Of a DNA stretch of 36,562 bases, positions 1-8,103 are shown in pieces. Below the pieces are notes generated by a model. That model was not told the origin of the DNA. It worked only from the letters and a program-made list of their open reading frames with translations, and made no database searches. Position 1 is the stretch's first letter, and every line of letters starts with the position of its first letter. Position numbers and translations under genes: made by a program. Source of the DNA: JBMNTU01 sp050945895 (GTDB lineage: Bacteria > Bacillota > Clostridia > Christensenellales > Christensenellaceae); NCBI GenBank assembly GCA_050945895.1, contig JBMNTU010000008.1:1-36562 (forward strand). The letters run 5' to 3'.

Positions 1-24
1 TCGTTTACCATATTACTGCATACA

Positions 25-57
25 CTCCTTGATTGATTCTTTTCCAAAATCATTATA
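25..57 (-). promoter_or_regulatory. Promoter/RBS of a gene leaving the left edge
   Basis: On the minus strand a TATAAT box (52-57) is followed by an AAGGAG Shine-Dalgarno (25-30). The only open start codon I see is the ATG at 9-11, giving a 13-nt spacing that is rather long. Only three codons of any gene would lie in the window, so its identity cannot be given. Confidence 0.4.
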
Positions 58-73
58 TCAAGTGTGTATCTGT

Positions 74-102
74 GGGAGGCGCCTTCTGGACGCCTCCCTT
101 TT
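74..102 (+). terminator. Rho-independent terminator
   Basis: A perfect 8-bp GC-rich stem (GGGAGGCG at 74-81 with CGCCTCCC at 91-98) and a 9-nt loop is followed by TTTT. The T-run is on the plus strand, so it would end a plus-strand transcript entering from the left. No such gene is visible in the window. Confidence 0.6.
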
Positions 103-200
103 GCCAATGATTATTTTACACTAAGAACCCGTCCTGTCTGAAAAAACATGAAGAGTCCTAAAATAAACTATTACCACTCCCCTTTTTAGGTGATTTGTAG

Positions 201-206
201 TATAAT
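201..206 (+). promoter_or_regulatory. Candidate -10 box for the MFS gene
   Basis: A perfect TATAAT lies 38 bp before the MFS start codon. I see no good -35 at 16-18 bp spacing, so the promoter may be weak or activator-dependent. Confidence 0.4.
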
Positions 207-244
207 GATGGGGAACTTCAATTTCTTTTACGGAGATAAACCAA

Positions 245-1444
245 ATGGCAAAAAACAGCATGAGGATCTTTATCTATACTGCAGTTGTCTGTATCACGTC
301 TTTTTTTATGTGCCTGTCCAACAACATCGTTGGGCCGCTACTTGGCGACATCATGCAGTATTATTCCATCGATCTTGCAAACGGCGGCATGATGACAATG
401 TTCCAGAACATTGGCGGCGTACTTGCCATTATTCTGCTTGCGATTATTATGGACCGTTTCAACAAACAGGTCGTCCATATCTTTCCGCTGGCGCTGCTTA
501 CGCTTTCGCTGCTGCTGATTGGCGGCGCACCTCCGCTTGGCGTCTTTTGGATGAGTTTCCTTTTGTTCGGTATTGCCATCGGTACAATCGACATGGTCTC
601 CAACGCCATCATCTCGGACACCCACCCGAACAACCGGAATGTGGCGCTTTCCATTTTGCATTGTATTTCGCCCATCGGCGCCATTTTTATTCCGCTTGTT
701 GCAGGCGCGCTGACAGAATCGGGCACACCCTGGCAGGACGTTTATACCACGGTTGGGTTCATGATGCTGATTGTGCTGGTTGCATATTTACTTGTTTTCG
801 CTGTTTCGCGCAAACAGCTCCAGCCGTTTAGCATGCACAAAACCGTCAAGCGCCAAAAAGGCGCGACGGGAAAATTTTTCAAAAATAAAAACGTTTGGCT
901 GGCTATGCTTTGCATGTTTACGCATGTATGCTGCCAAAGCGGGATTGTTGTATGGGCGATTGAGTATACAAAAACGGCATTTTCCGTCGACGCTGTGTCT
1001 GCAGGCTGGGCACTTACGCTGTTCTGGTTGGGCACCAGCGTCGTCCGCCTGCTGTTTGGCACTACAAAGCTAAAAAACCTCACTTCGCGCCCGCTGATCG
1101 TCTATGGCGGTATTGCTTCGGGCATTGTGCTGGCAATTGGAGTTTTGAGCGCAAACTACGTAATAACGCTGGCTTGTATACTGATTACCGCCTGCCTGAA
1201 TGCGCCCGTATTGCCGCGCATCGTCAGCATACTGACCGGGTGGTACCCCAGCCAGTCCGGCCTTGCTTCTTCCGCCGCATTCACCATGCTATACCTTGCA
1301 TACGCGCTTTCGCCGCTTATTATGGGGGGCATAGCCGCAGCCTTTGGTATGCAGGTCATGATGCTTATTCCTGCCATTGCAGCGTCTGTCTCGGGCGTTA
1401 TCGGCATTCCTCTTCCCAAAGAGGAGCCACAGGCGGCAGCGTAA
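245..1444 (+). CDS. MFS transporter, substrate unknown
   Basis: A 399-residue polytopic membrane protein of typical major facilitator superfamily length, with about twelve hydrophobic segments. The first follows a short basic N-terminus (residues 1-25). A cytoplasmic loop of the type found between TM2 and TM3 carries MDRFNK (near residue 75), a reduced form of the MFS motif A. The long basic central loop (about residues 190-215, rich in Lys/Arg/Gln) fits the cytoplasmic loop between TM6 and TM7. The start is the ATG preceded by CGGAGA. The gene stands alone between its own -10 box and a terminator shared with rpmA, so context gives no substrate. It could be a sugar, organic acid or drug transporter. 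Confidence 0.85.
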   Translation: MAKNSMRIFIYTAVVCITSFFMCLSNNIVGPLLGDIMQYYSIDLANGGMMTMFQNIGGVLAIILLAIIMDRFNKQVVHIFPLALLTLSLLLIGGAPPLGVFWMSFLLFGIAIGTIDMVSNAIISDTHPNNRNVALSILHCISPIGAIFIPLVAGALTESGTPWQDVYTTVGFMMLIVLVAYLLVFAVSRKQLQPFSMHKTVKRQKGATGKFFKNKNVWLAMLCMFTHVCCQSGIVVWAIEYTKTAFSVDAVSAGWALTLFWLGTSVVRLLFGTTKLKNLTSRPLIVYGGIASGIVLAIGVLSANYVITLACILITACLNAPVLPRIVSILTGWYPSQSGLASSAAFTMLYLAYALSPLIMGGIAAAFGMQVMMLIPAIAASVSGVIGIPLPKEEPQAAA

Positions 1445-1458
1445 AAACGGACGTATAA

Positions 1459-1492
1459 AAAAACGGCAGAGCCCATAGGTTCCGCCGTTTTT
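1459..1492. terminator. Bidirectional terminator between MFS gene and rpmA
   Basis: Stem AAAAACGGC (1459-1467) pairs with GCCGTTTTT (1484-1492), giving an A-run on one side and a T-run on the other. It can end both the plus-strand MFS transcript and the minus-strand rplU-rpmA transcript. It starts 15 bp after the MFS stop codon and 9 bp beyond the rpmA stop. Confidence 0.8.
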
Positions 1493-1500
1493 ATTTTTTG

Positions 1501-1755
1501 TTAGTTTGCGTATACGCTGACCTGCTTTTTATCGCGGCCTTTGCGTTCAAACCGAACCACACCGCTTGTAAGCGCAAACAGCGTATCGTCGCCGCCGCGG
1601 CCTACATTATTGCCCGGATGGATCTTTGTTCCGCGCTGGCGCACCAGAATGTTGCCCGCAAGCACATACTGCCCATCTGCACGTTTTACGCCAAGGCGCT
1701 TCGATTCTGAATCTCGGCCGTTTCTTGAACTGCCTACACCTTTCTTATGTGCCAT
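1501..1755 (-). CDS. rpmA: 50S ribosomal protein L27
   Basis: An 84-residue protein that is recognisably bL27: it begins MAHKKGVGSSRNGRDS, followed by the conserved KRLGVKRADGQYVLAGNI and IHPGNNVGRGGDDTLFA segments. L27 sits in the large subunit with its N-terminus reaching the peptidyl-transferase centre. Many Firmicutes make L27 with a short N-terminal extension removed by the Prp protease, and prp then lies between rplU and rpmA. Here the protein starts directly at the mature-type N-terminus and only 29 bp separate it from rplU, so no prp is present at this place. obgE, which often follows rpmA, is also absent; a terminator follows instead. Confidence 0.97.
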   Translation of the reverse strand: MAHKKGVGSSRNGRDSESKRLGVKRADGQYVLAGNILVRQRGTKIHPGNNVGRGGDDTLFALTSGVVRFERKGRDKKQVSVYAN

Positions 1756-1784
1756 CTATCCTTACACCTCGCTTTTATCCTGCA

Positions 1785-2318
1785 TTATTCTTTAGACTCT
1801 TCCGGCTTTTTCTCGGTCTTTGCTTCTGCCGGTTTTTTTTCGGCCGGTTTCTTTTCCGCAGGCTTCTTTTCGGCTTTTTTCTCTGCCGGCTTCTTCTCAA
1901 CTGCTGCTTCTGCCGATTTCTTGGCGGCAGGCTTCTTCTCGGCCGGTTTCTTTTCCGCCTTTGCTTCAGCCGGTTTTTCAGCCTTTGCCTCGGCAGGTTT
2001 CTCTGCCTTGCCGGCAACGATTTCCGTAATTTCTACTTCCGTATACGGCTGCCTGTGGCCCTGCTTTTTGCGGTAGTCTTTCTTTGCTTTATACTTGAAA
2101 ACAACGACTTTTTTTGCTTTGCCTTGTGCAAGAACCTTGCCTTTGACTGTAACGTCTTTGAGCACGGGCTTGCCAACCTGCACCGTTTTTCCGCTTGCTG
2201 TCATCAGTGCGTCAAACACAACTTCTCCGCCTACTTCCGCTGCAAGTTTTTCTACTTTAATCTTGCTGCCTTTTTCGACTTTGAACTGCTTTCCGCCTGT
2301 TTCGATGATTGCATACAT
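1785..2318 (-). CDS. rplU: 50S ribosomal protein L21 with long charged tail
   Basis: Residues 1 to about 103 are an ordinary bL21 (MYAIIETGGKQFKVEKG start; YRKKQGHRQPYTEVEI near the end of the domain), a 23S rRNA-binding large-subunit protein. The protein is 177 residues instead of about 100. The remaining 74 or so residues are a low-complexity tail of imperfect AEKKPAEKKPAE-type units containing almost only Lys, Ala, Glu and Pro. The reading frame is open through the tail and stops 29 bp before rpmA, so this is not an assembly accident at a contig end. The gene has its own strong promoter (2410-2439) and a GGAGGG ribosome binding site, and is co-transcribed with rpmA. Confidence 0.95.
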   Translation of the reverse strand: MYAIIETGGKQFKVEKGSKIKVEKLAAEVGGEVVFDALMTASGKTVQVGKPVLKDVTVKGKVLAQGKAKKVVVFKYKAKKDYRKKQGHRQPYTEVEITEIVAGKAEKPAEAKAEKPAEAKAEKKPAEKKPAAKKSAEAAVEKKPAEKKAEKKPAEKKPAEKKPAEAKTEKKPEESKE

Positions 2319-2409
2319 AATCCGTTTCCCTCCTCACTCCAGTCTCGCCACAATTCGGTCTGTATTTGCCATACAAGTTAAACACCTTATGTGAGCGGCT
2401 CAGTTAAAT

Positions 2410-2439
2410 ATGATAGCATACCCTGCCTGTTTCTGTCAA
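2410..2439 (-). promoter_or_regulatory. Strong promoter for rplU-rpmA
   Basis: On the minus strand TTGACA (2434-2439) and TATCAT (2410-2415) are 18 bp apart, with a TGC extension before the -10. It overlaps the stop codon of rng, so rplU-rpmA can be transcribed apart from the upstream genes. The leader is about 85 nt. It has a short CTCAC segment (2391-2395) that could pair with GTGAG next to the Shine-Dalgarno (2333-2337), a possible but weak hint of an L21-leader type control. Confidence 0.75.
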
Positions 2440-3965
2440 CAAAAAACCTGCGCTCCATTGAGCTTTCCTTTTTCCGTGACAAGCGATATTTCTATATGCT
2501 CCGGGTTTAGCGCATCCGACCCTTTTATATATAGCCGTGCATGTTCGTACTGCGGAAGCAGCGCCGTATTCTGGTTGTTTTTCTCGGTAACAAACTGCGC
2601 CAGCGCATTGTCTACTTCCACCAGGTATGTATTCTGGCTTTTGTCTTCCACCGTGCGGATCACTTCCCGCCGCAAACGCATGGCCATTGTATCTAGGCTG
2701 TATACCCGGCCGGCGCCACAGCAAGTGGGGCAGGCTACCTGCATAAGCGCAGACAGCTTTCTGCGCATTTTTTTGCGGGTCATTTCCACAAGCCCCAGCT
2801 CTGTCATTCCCAGGATATTGGATTTTGTGCGGTCGCGCTTAACGGCTTCTGCAAGCGCCTCCACCACTTTTTTCCTGTTTTCCACACTTTCCATATCGAT
2901 AAAATCGATTACGATAATGCCGCTGATATCGCGCAGGCGAAGCTGGCGGGCAATTTCGTGCGCCGCCTCTATATTTGCGTTTAAAATCGTATCTTGTAAA
3001 TTGTCTTCACCAATATACTTTCCGGTGTTTACATCGACCACCGTCAACGCTTCCGTTTCGTCTATAACAAGACAGCATCCGCTTTTCAACCATACCTTGC
3101 GCTTCAGCGCCCGTTCAATTTTATCTTCGATATTATAAAAATCGTAAATGTTTCCATTTCCGCGGAACAACTTCAGCTTGCCTTCCATACCCGGCGAAAC
3201 GATATTGATTACGGCCAGCAGCTTATCGTAATAATCCTTGTCATTGATGACAAATTCCTCTACCTCATCCGTCAAAAGATCGCGGACCGTTCGAAACAGC
3301 AGCGTTTCCTCTGCATGGATGAGCCTTGGCGAGGTAAGGAAGTCGGCCTTGCCGGAGACCCTTTCCCACAGCCTGAGCGCAAACCGAAGCTCTGCCTCGA
3401 GCTCCTCCCTGGTTGCGTTTTCGGCCACTGTTCGCGCAATAACGCCCATTCCGGAGGGCTTGATTTCCGTTATTATGTCTTTCAGCCGCTCCCGCTCTTC
3501 TTCGTTGCCAATCCGCCGCGAAACGCCCACATGGTCTACCGTTGGCATGAGCACCAGATAGCGGTTGGGCAATGTAATATGCGTCGTTACCCGCGCACCT
3601 TTAGACCCCCCCGGCTGCTTTAGGACCTGCACCATAATTTCCTGGTTGGGAACCAGCATTTCTTTGATATTTGGAAGCTCGAGCTTTTTTTCGATCGCTT
3701 CTTCGTCCTGCATTTCGGAAAAATAGAAATCGGATTGGTCGGACAGAATGTCGCCCGCATACAGGAACGCGTTCTTTTCGAGGCCGATATCGATAAAGGC
3801 CGCCTGCATCCCCGGAAGAATATTGGCAACCCTGCCTTTGTAGATATTTCCTACCAGGCGTTCCTTTCCGCGTGTTTCTACATGTATCTCGGCAGGTTCG
3901 CCATCCTCTAGCAGGGCGACTCTCGCTTCGAATGCATTTACATCCGCTATGATTTTCTTTATCAT
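2436..3965 (-). CDS. rng: Ribonuclease G/E family endoribonuclease
   Basis: About 509 residues, the size of RNase G rather than the longer RNase E. An S1 RNA-binding domain (about residues 36-115, VGNIYKGRVANILPG) is followed by the catalytic region with the two metal-binding aspartates in VVDVNTGKY and IIVIDFIDM. The zinc-link CPTCCGAG motif comes later. The enzyme cuts single-stranded A/U-rich RNA in rRNA and mRNA processing. A TTG nine bases upstream (3974) is in frame, but it lies only 2 nt from the AAGGAG site while the ATG at 3965 is 11 nt away, so the ATG is preferred. It sits 25 bp after the DUF2344 gene in a gene order common in Clostridia. Confidence 0.95.
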   Translation of the reverse strand: MIKKIIADVNAFEARVALLEDGEPAEIHVETRGKERLVGNIYKGRVANILPGMQAAFIDIGLEKNAFLYAGDILSDQSDFYFSEMQDEEAIEKKLELPNIKEMLVPNQEIMVQVLKQPGGSKGARVTTHITLPNRYLVLMPTVDHVGVSRRIGNEEERERLKDIITEIKPSGMGVIARTVAENATREELEAELRFALRLWERVSGKADFLTSPRLIHAEETLLFRTVRDLLTDEVEEFVINDKDYYDKLLAVINIVSPGMEGKLKLFRGNGNIYDFYNIEDKIERALKRKVWLKSGCCLVIDETEALTVVDVNTGKYIGEDNLQDTILNANIEAAHEIARQLRLRDISGIIVIDFIDMESVENRKKVVEALAEAVKRDRTKSNILGMTELGLVEMTRKKMRRKLSALMQVACPTCCGAGRVYSLDTMAMRLRREVIRTVEDKSQNTYLVEVDNALAQFVTEKNNQNTALLPQYEHARLYIKGSDALNPEHIEISLVTEKGKLNGAQVFC

Positions 3966-3990
3966 ACCCAGCAAAACTCCTTATTAAAAT

Positions 3991-4692
3991 TCAATCTATA
4001 TCAGCGCCCTGATACGGCGCCGGTGTCCCCAGTTCACCAAACGGCCGAGACCGGCCGTTATCGCAGTAGCAGCATTCCACCCTAATAATATCGTAGTCTG
4101 CCGCTATTTCAGCCTGCTTTAGCAACGCTTCGGCCAAAACAGCCGGATTGAGCGCGCCGTCCGAAGCGTTTTTGAGCTCGCAGGCAAGCTTGCCCTGCTG
4201 CCACTCCATTTCAAGAACCAGCGGCCGAATATCTACTTCCCTGCCTTTCCGGTCTTTTGCCAAAAACACTTGCGCCTGAAAAAATTCCAGAGCGACCTTT
4301 TTTATTTTAGCACAATCTCCGTCATTTTCAAACCGGAATAATATTTCGTATATTGCGCTGTAGTTCATCGCCATCAGTTTTTTCTGTTTTTCCGCAGCAT
4401 AAAAAACCTTTTTCACTTTCACACCGGCCGGCAACACCGCATTCAGCTTCTTTTCGAACTCCGCGGCCGACCCCGAAAGCAGCACGCATTCGAAATAGTC
4501 GCCCTCGGTTGCGTAGCCCACAGACAGCGGCGAGGCAAACGACAACACAATATGCGGGTTAAACCCGCTGGAATACTGCACGTCGGCGCCTGTGCGCCGT
4601 ATTGCGCGCGACACCAGCCGTTGCATATCCAAATGAGACAGATATTTTGCCACACCAGTCCGGCTATATTTTACATTCACTCTTCCTGCCAT
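3991..4692 (-). CDS. TIGR03936/DUF2344 radical-SAM-linked protein
   Basis: A 233-residue protein with the family's typical start: VKYSRTGVAKYLSHLDMQRLVSRAIRRTG, then SSGFNPHIVLSFASPLSVGYAT. The family is almost always found beside a TIGR03960 radical SAM protein, as here, and is sometimes fused to it. Its biochemical role is not established; tRNA or ribosome modification has been guessed from its neighbours. The start ATG shares its A with the TAA stop of the upstream radical SAM gene (TAATG), so translation is probably coupled. The acidic C-terminal end (APYQGADID) follows a CYCD...RPFGELG segment. Confidence 0.9.
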   Translation of the reverse strand: MAGRVNVKYSRTGVAKYLSHLDMQRLVSRAIRRTGADVQYSSGFNPHIVLSFASPLSVGYATEGDYFECVLLSGSAAEFEKKLNAVLPAGVKVKKVFYAAEKQKKLMAMNYSAIYEILFRFENDGDCAKIKKVALEFFQAQVFLAKDRKGREVDIRPLVLEMEWQQGKLACELKNASDGALNPAVLAEALLKQAEIAADYDIIRVECCYCDNGRSRPFGELGTPAPYQGADID

Positions 4693-6524
4693 TAGCTATT
4701 CTCCGCAGAACTGCCCTGCTGCTCAAAAAGATCGCACTCTTTCATTAGCCCGCATCCGGCGCATACTGTCTTACACGCGGGCGTCGTTTTCTCTCCGTAG
4801 GCCCGCCCCCGCTCACGCAGCAGGTATTCTTCGGAAATACGCATGTCTATATGCGAAAACGGCATTACTTCTCCTTCCGGGCGTTGCCTGTTTGCATAAA
4901 ACGCCGGGTCTGTTTTGCATGCGTCAAACGCTTCCATATATCGCTCAAAAGAAAAATGTTCGTCCCACGCGTCAAACACCGCGCCGTTTTTGTGCGCGGC
5001 AAGCAGCACTGCCGCAAGCTTTCTGTCTCCCCGTGCAAAGACCGCTTCCAAAAAGCTTACCCTTGCATCGTGGTAATTGAATTTCACCCCTTTGATTTTG
5101 AGGCGGTCGCGCAGGTATTGCTGCTTGTCGCGAAACACTTCGAGGCTGTCCTGCGCTTCCCACATAAACGGCGTGCACGGCTTGGGCACAAAGCATGCCG
5201 CGCTTACCGTAATATTCAGATGCCGGCCGCGTTCGCTTTTATCGATTGCGTAAAACGCGTCTTTGATTTGTTTGACCAGCGTTGCGATTCCGTCCAGGTC
5301 TTCGTATGTTTCAGTGGGCAGGCCAATCATAAAATACAGCTTTACGGAGGTTGCCCCGCTCAAAAAAGCCTGCGTTACCGAGCGCATGATGTCTTCTTCC
5401 GTAATGTTTTTATTGATTACATCCCGCAGACGCTGCGTTCCGGCCTCCGGCGCAAACGTCAGCCCTGTTTTACGCACTTTTTGCAATTCGCCTGCAAAAT
5501 CGAACGTGTTTAGCCGCATAGACGGCATGGAAACAGAAACGCGGCCCGCTTCAAATGTTTGGATAAGCTCGCCGATCAGCGGGCGTATTTCCGAATAGTC
5601 GCCCGACGAAAGCGACGAAAGCGAAATTTCGTCGTACCCTGTTGCGGCAATAATACGCTTCGCCTGCTCTACTACCTTTTCTTTGGACCGTTCCCGTACC
5701 GGCCGCATGGCGTAGCCCGCCTGGCAAAAACGGCAGCCGTTGGTGCATCCGCGCATAATTTCCAGCACACATCGGTCATGCACTGTTCCAATAAACGGCA
5801 GCACAGGCCGTGTAATGGTCTGCGCTGCGTCAAAATCGCGCACAAAGCGTTTTTTTACTTTCTCCGGAGCACCTTCCTTCGCAGCGATCTGTCCGACCGT
5901 TCCGTCTCCATTGTAAAAAACCTCGTATAGCGACGGCACATATATCCCTTCGATATGCGCCGCTTCTTTTAAAAACTTTTTTCTGTCGAAGCCGCTTTTT
6001 TTGTGCTTTCCATACAGCGTACAAAATTCAACGACGCATTCTTCCCCCTCGCCAATGCAAAACGCGTCAAAAAAATCTGCAACCGGCTCGGGGTTTACCG
6101 TGCATGCGCCCCCGCCCAGCACAACGGGTATATCGTTGCTACGCTCTTGCGCCAAAAGAGGAATATTCCCCAGAGACAGCATCTTGAGAACGTTGGAATA
6201 GCTCATCTCGTAAGACATATTGATTCCCACAATATCAAACGCGTGCAGCGCGCCCCCCGTCTCCAGCGACCGAAGCGGCTCGCCGCGCTTTTCCATTTCC
6301 GCAATCATATCTACCCACGGGCAAAACACACGCTCGGCATAGACGCCATCCATCGCGTTCAACACTTCGTACAGTATCTGGATGCCAAGGTGGCTCATGC
6401 CCACCTCGTATACATCAGCAAATGCCAATGCAAAATGGATATCCGCCTTTTCCTTGATTACGCTATTCAGTTCCCCGCCCACATAGCGCGCAGGTTTTTC
6501 TACATACTTTAGGCTGTTTCGCAT
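4692..6524 (-). CDS. TIGR03960-family B12-binding radical SAM protein
   Basis: 610 residues. The N-terminal part (about 1-210) resembles the cobalamin-binding-like domain of this family (FALAFADVYEVGMSHLGIQILYEVLN). The radical SAM core follows, with the cluster-binding CTNGCRFCQAG motif near residue 260 (three cysteines as CxxxCxxC). A second group of cysteines near the C-terminus (CKTVCAGCGLMKECDLF) could hold another metal cluster. The reaction is unknown for the family. It starts 6 bp after rodA with GGGAAAG before the ATG, and its stop overlaps the DUF2344 start. This pair, then rng and rplU-rpmA, is a conserved Clostridia neighbourhood. Confidence 0.92.
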   Translation of the reverse strand: MRNSLKYVEKPARYVGGELNSVIKEKADIHFALAFADVYEVGMSHLGIQILYEVLNAMDGVYAERVFCPWVDMIAEMEKRGEPLRSLETGGALHAFDIVGINMSYEMSYSNVLKMLSLGNIPLLAQERSNDIPVVLGGGACTVNPEPVADFFDAFCIGEGEECVVEFCTLYGKHKKSGFDRKKFLKEAAHIEGIYVPSLYEVFYNGDGTVGQIAAKEGAPEKVKKRFVRDFDAAQTITRPVLPFIGTVHDRCVLEIMRGCTNGCRFCQAGYAMRPVRERSKEKVVEQAKRIIAATGYDEISLSSLSSGDYSEIRPLIGELIQTFEAGRVSVSMPSMRLNTFDFAGELQKVRKTGLTFAPEAGTQRLRDVINKNITEEDIMRSVTQAFLSGATSVKLYFMIGLPTETYEDLDGIATLVKQIKDAFYAIDKSERGRHLNITVSAACFVPKPCTPFMWEAQDSLEVFRDKQQYLRDRLKIKGVKFNYHDARVSFLEAVFARGDRKLAAVLLAAHKNGAVFDAWDEHFSFERYMEAFDACKTDPAFYANRQRPEGEVMPFSHIDMRISEEYLLRERGRAYGEKTTPACKTVCAGCGLMKECDLFEQQGSSAENS

Positions 6525-6530
6525 CTTTCC

Positions 6531-7700
6531 CTACTTCTTTGTAATCCATCTGGTACGCCGCATATCCACCGAAAGCACCATTCCATATGCAATCATATTG
6601 GTTAGAAGGTTGGAGCCCCCATAGCTGAAAAATGGCAACGGAATGCCGGTTACCGGCAAAACGCCCAGGTTCATTCCAATGTTTTCCACCACATGGAACA
6701 GCGTCATTGCCGCCACTCCAATAATAATATACGAGCCGAAGTCATCCTTTGCGCGGGCCGCCAGCATAAACGTCCGGACGATTAACACAAGGTACAGCAC
6801 GATCAGAAGGATGCCGCCCACCATCCCAAACGCTTCGATTGTAACCGCAAAAATAAAATCGTTGTGTTTTTCGGGCACATAGTCGAGCTGAGACATAGAC
6901 CCCGGCGCAAACAGCCCTTTTCCAAACATTCCGCCCGACCCAATCGCCATTTTTGCCTGTGCAACCTGCAAACCCGCGCCCTCCGGGTCCAGCTCCGGAT
7001 TGAGGAATGTCACAAACCGCAGCTTCTGGTATTCGTCCATGATCAGATACAGCAGGGGGATGCACGCCGCAGCTATGACCAATAAAAGCAGCATCACCTT
7101 CCAGCTTGTTTTGGCCATAAACAGCATAATAATAAACACGACCGCATACACCATAGCCGTTCCCCAGTCGGGCTGCGCCATAATAAGCACAGCCGGAATA
7201 GCAAACCGCCACAGCGCCGGCCAAATATCGCGAAAATGCCGGATCCCCTCGTCGTGCCCCTGCGTTTTATCGGCAAGCACCTTGGCAAGTACAATAATAA
7301 TAACGATCTTTCCGTATTCGGCAGGCTGGATGCCGCGCCCGCCAACCATAAACCAGCCGCTGGCGCCGTTCTGCTCCGAGCCAAAGGCCAGCACAAGCAC
7401 AAGCATGCCCACGGCCAGCCAATACATATAGTCGGTCAACCCCCGCAATGTCTGGTAATCTATCAGCATAATCAGGAACATTGCGCCAATCCCGATCCCA
7501 AAGAAAATAATCTGCCACTGCGCCGAACCGAGGTTGAGGTTTTCATAGATTGCCGCAAGCGTCGATTCGTCACCTGTAAACGGGCTGGCGGTCGCATTGA
7601 GGAGCGATACCAATCCGTACAGAAATATAAGACAGATAATGATAATCAAAAACCAGTCTACATATTTCCACATTGCTCTATTGATTGTATTTTTTTTCAT
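6531..7700 (-). CDS. rodA: Peptidoglycan glycosyltransferase RodA (SEDS family)
   Basis: 389 residues with about ten membrane segments and SEDS signatures: a long extracytoplasmic stretch (QPDWGTAMVY, GKGLFAPGSMSQLDYVPEKHNDFIFAV) and the C-terminal TGIPLPFFSYGGSN motif. SEDS proteins polymerise lipid II into glycan strands together with a class B PBP, here most likely the mrdA product encoded in the same block. An AGGTGG ribosome binding site precedes the ATG. It comes after the minE terminator and no clear promoter was found in the 97-bp gap, so it may depend on read-through or a weak promoter. FtsW is the alternative, but the gene context favours RodA. Confidence 0.95.
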   Translation of the reverse strand: MKKNTINRAMWKYVDWFLIIIICLIFLYGLVSLLNATASPFTGDESTLAAIYENLNLGSAQWQIIFFGIGIGAMFLIMLIDYQTLRGLTDYMYWLAVGMLVLVLAFGSEQNGASGWFMVGGRGIQPAEYGKIVIIIVLAKVLADKTQGHDEGIRHFRDIWPALWRFAIPAVLIMAQPDWGTAMVYAVVFIIMLFMAKTSWKVMLLLLVIAAACIPLLYLIMDEYQKLRFVTFLNPELDPEGAGLQVAQAKMAIGSGGMFGKGLFAPGSMSQLDYVPEKHNDFIFAVTIEAFGMVGGILLIVLYLVLIVRTFMLAARAKDDFGSYIIIGVAAMTLFHVVENIGMNLGVLPVTGIPLPFFSYGGSNLLTNMIAYGMVLSVDMRRTRWITKK

Positions 7701-7744
7701 TCATCCACCTGTTCGGCCTATCAGAAAAACCTCTCTATAGAGAC

Positions 7745-7772
7745 AAAAACCCGCGCTGAAACAAAACGCGGG
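7745..7772 (-). terminator. Rho-independent terminator after minE
   Basis: In minus-strand sense CCCGCG (7767-7772) pairs with CGCGGG (7750-7755), with an 11-nt loop, followed by TTTTT (7745-7749). It lies 25 bp after the minE stop and separates the min genes from rodA. Confidence 0.75.
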
Positions 7773-7797
7773 ATATTGAGCCATGTTGGGCCGCAGC

Positions 7798-8085
7798 CTA
7801 TCTGCGCCCAGAATTTTTCACCATCTGCTTGATTTTTTTGATGGGGATATTTGCCACAAGCTGAGAGCTGATGCCTTCTTCCTCGCTCTGGCTGCTTTTC
7901 AGGTCTATCTCAAACTCAGACTCGTCGATTTCGACATATTTTGAAATGACCTGCATAATATCCCGCTTAATCATTTCAATCATATTGTCGTTCGAGGTTG
8001 TTCCTGTGCGGTCGTATATCAGCACAAGCTTGAGCCTGTCTTTCGCTACCTGACTGCTTTTTTTTCTTCTTGAAAACCAACCCAT
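7798..8085 (-). CDS. minE: Cell division topological specificity factor MinE
   Basis: 95 residues, the normal MinE size. A basic, aromatic N-terminus (MGWFSRRKK) suits membrane contact. The anti-MinCD segment VAKDRLKLVLIYDRTG follows, and then the dimerisation domain ending in LVANIPIKKIK. MinE stimulates the MinD ATPase and drives Min protein dynamics. It is the last gene of minCDE, 18 bp after minD, with GGGGGGCG before its ATG, and is followed by a terminator. Having MinE rather than DivIVA-only positioning is common in Clostridia and Negativicutes but not in Bacillus. Confidence 0.96.
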   Translation of the reverse strand: MGWFSRRKKSSQVAKDRLKLVLIYDRTGTTSNDNMIEMIKRDIMQVISKYVEIDESEFEIDLKSSQSEEEGISSQLVANIPIKKIKQMVKNSGRR

Positions 8086-8103
8086 TTTTGCGCCCCCCGT
8101 TCT

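Noticed and set aside
1626..2381. 251-residue plus-strand frame rich in Phe, Leu, Cys and Arg
   Set aside because: A mirror of the repetitive L21 tail on the other strand; low complexity and no start signals.
4692..6524. Possible MiaB or YgiQ identity for the radical SAM protein
   Set aside because: The CxxxCxxC motif in MRGCTNGCRFCQAG, the partner DUF2344 gene and the length fit TIGR03960 better; there is no TRAM domain or N-terminal MiaB-type cysteine set.
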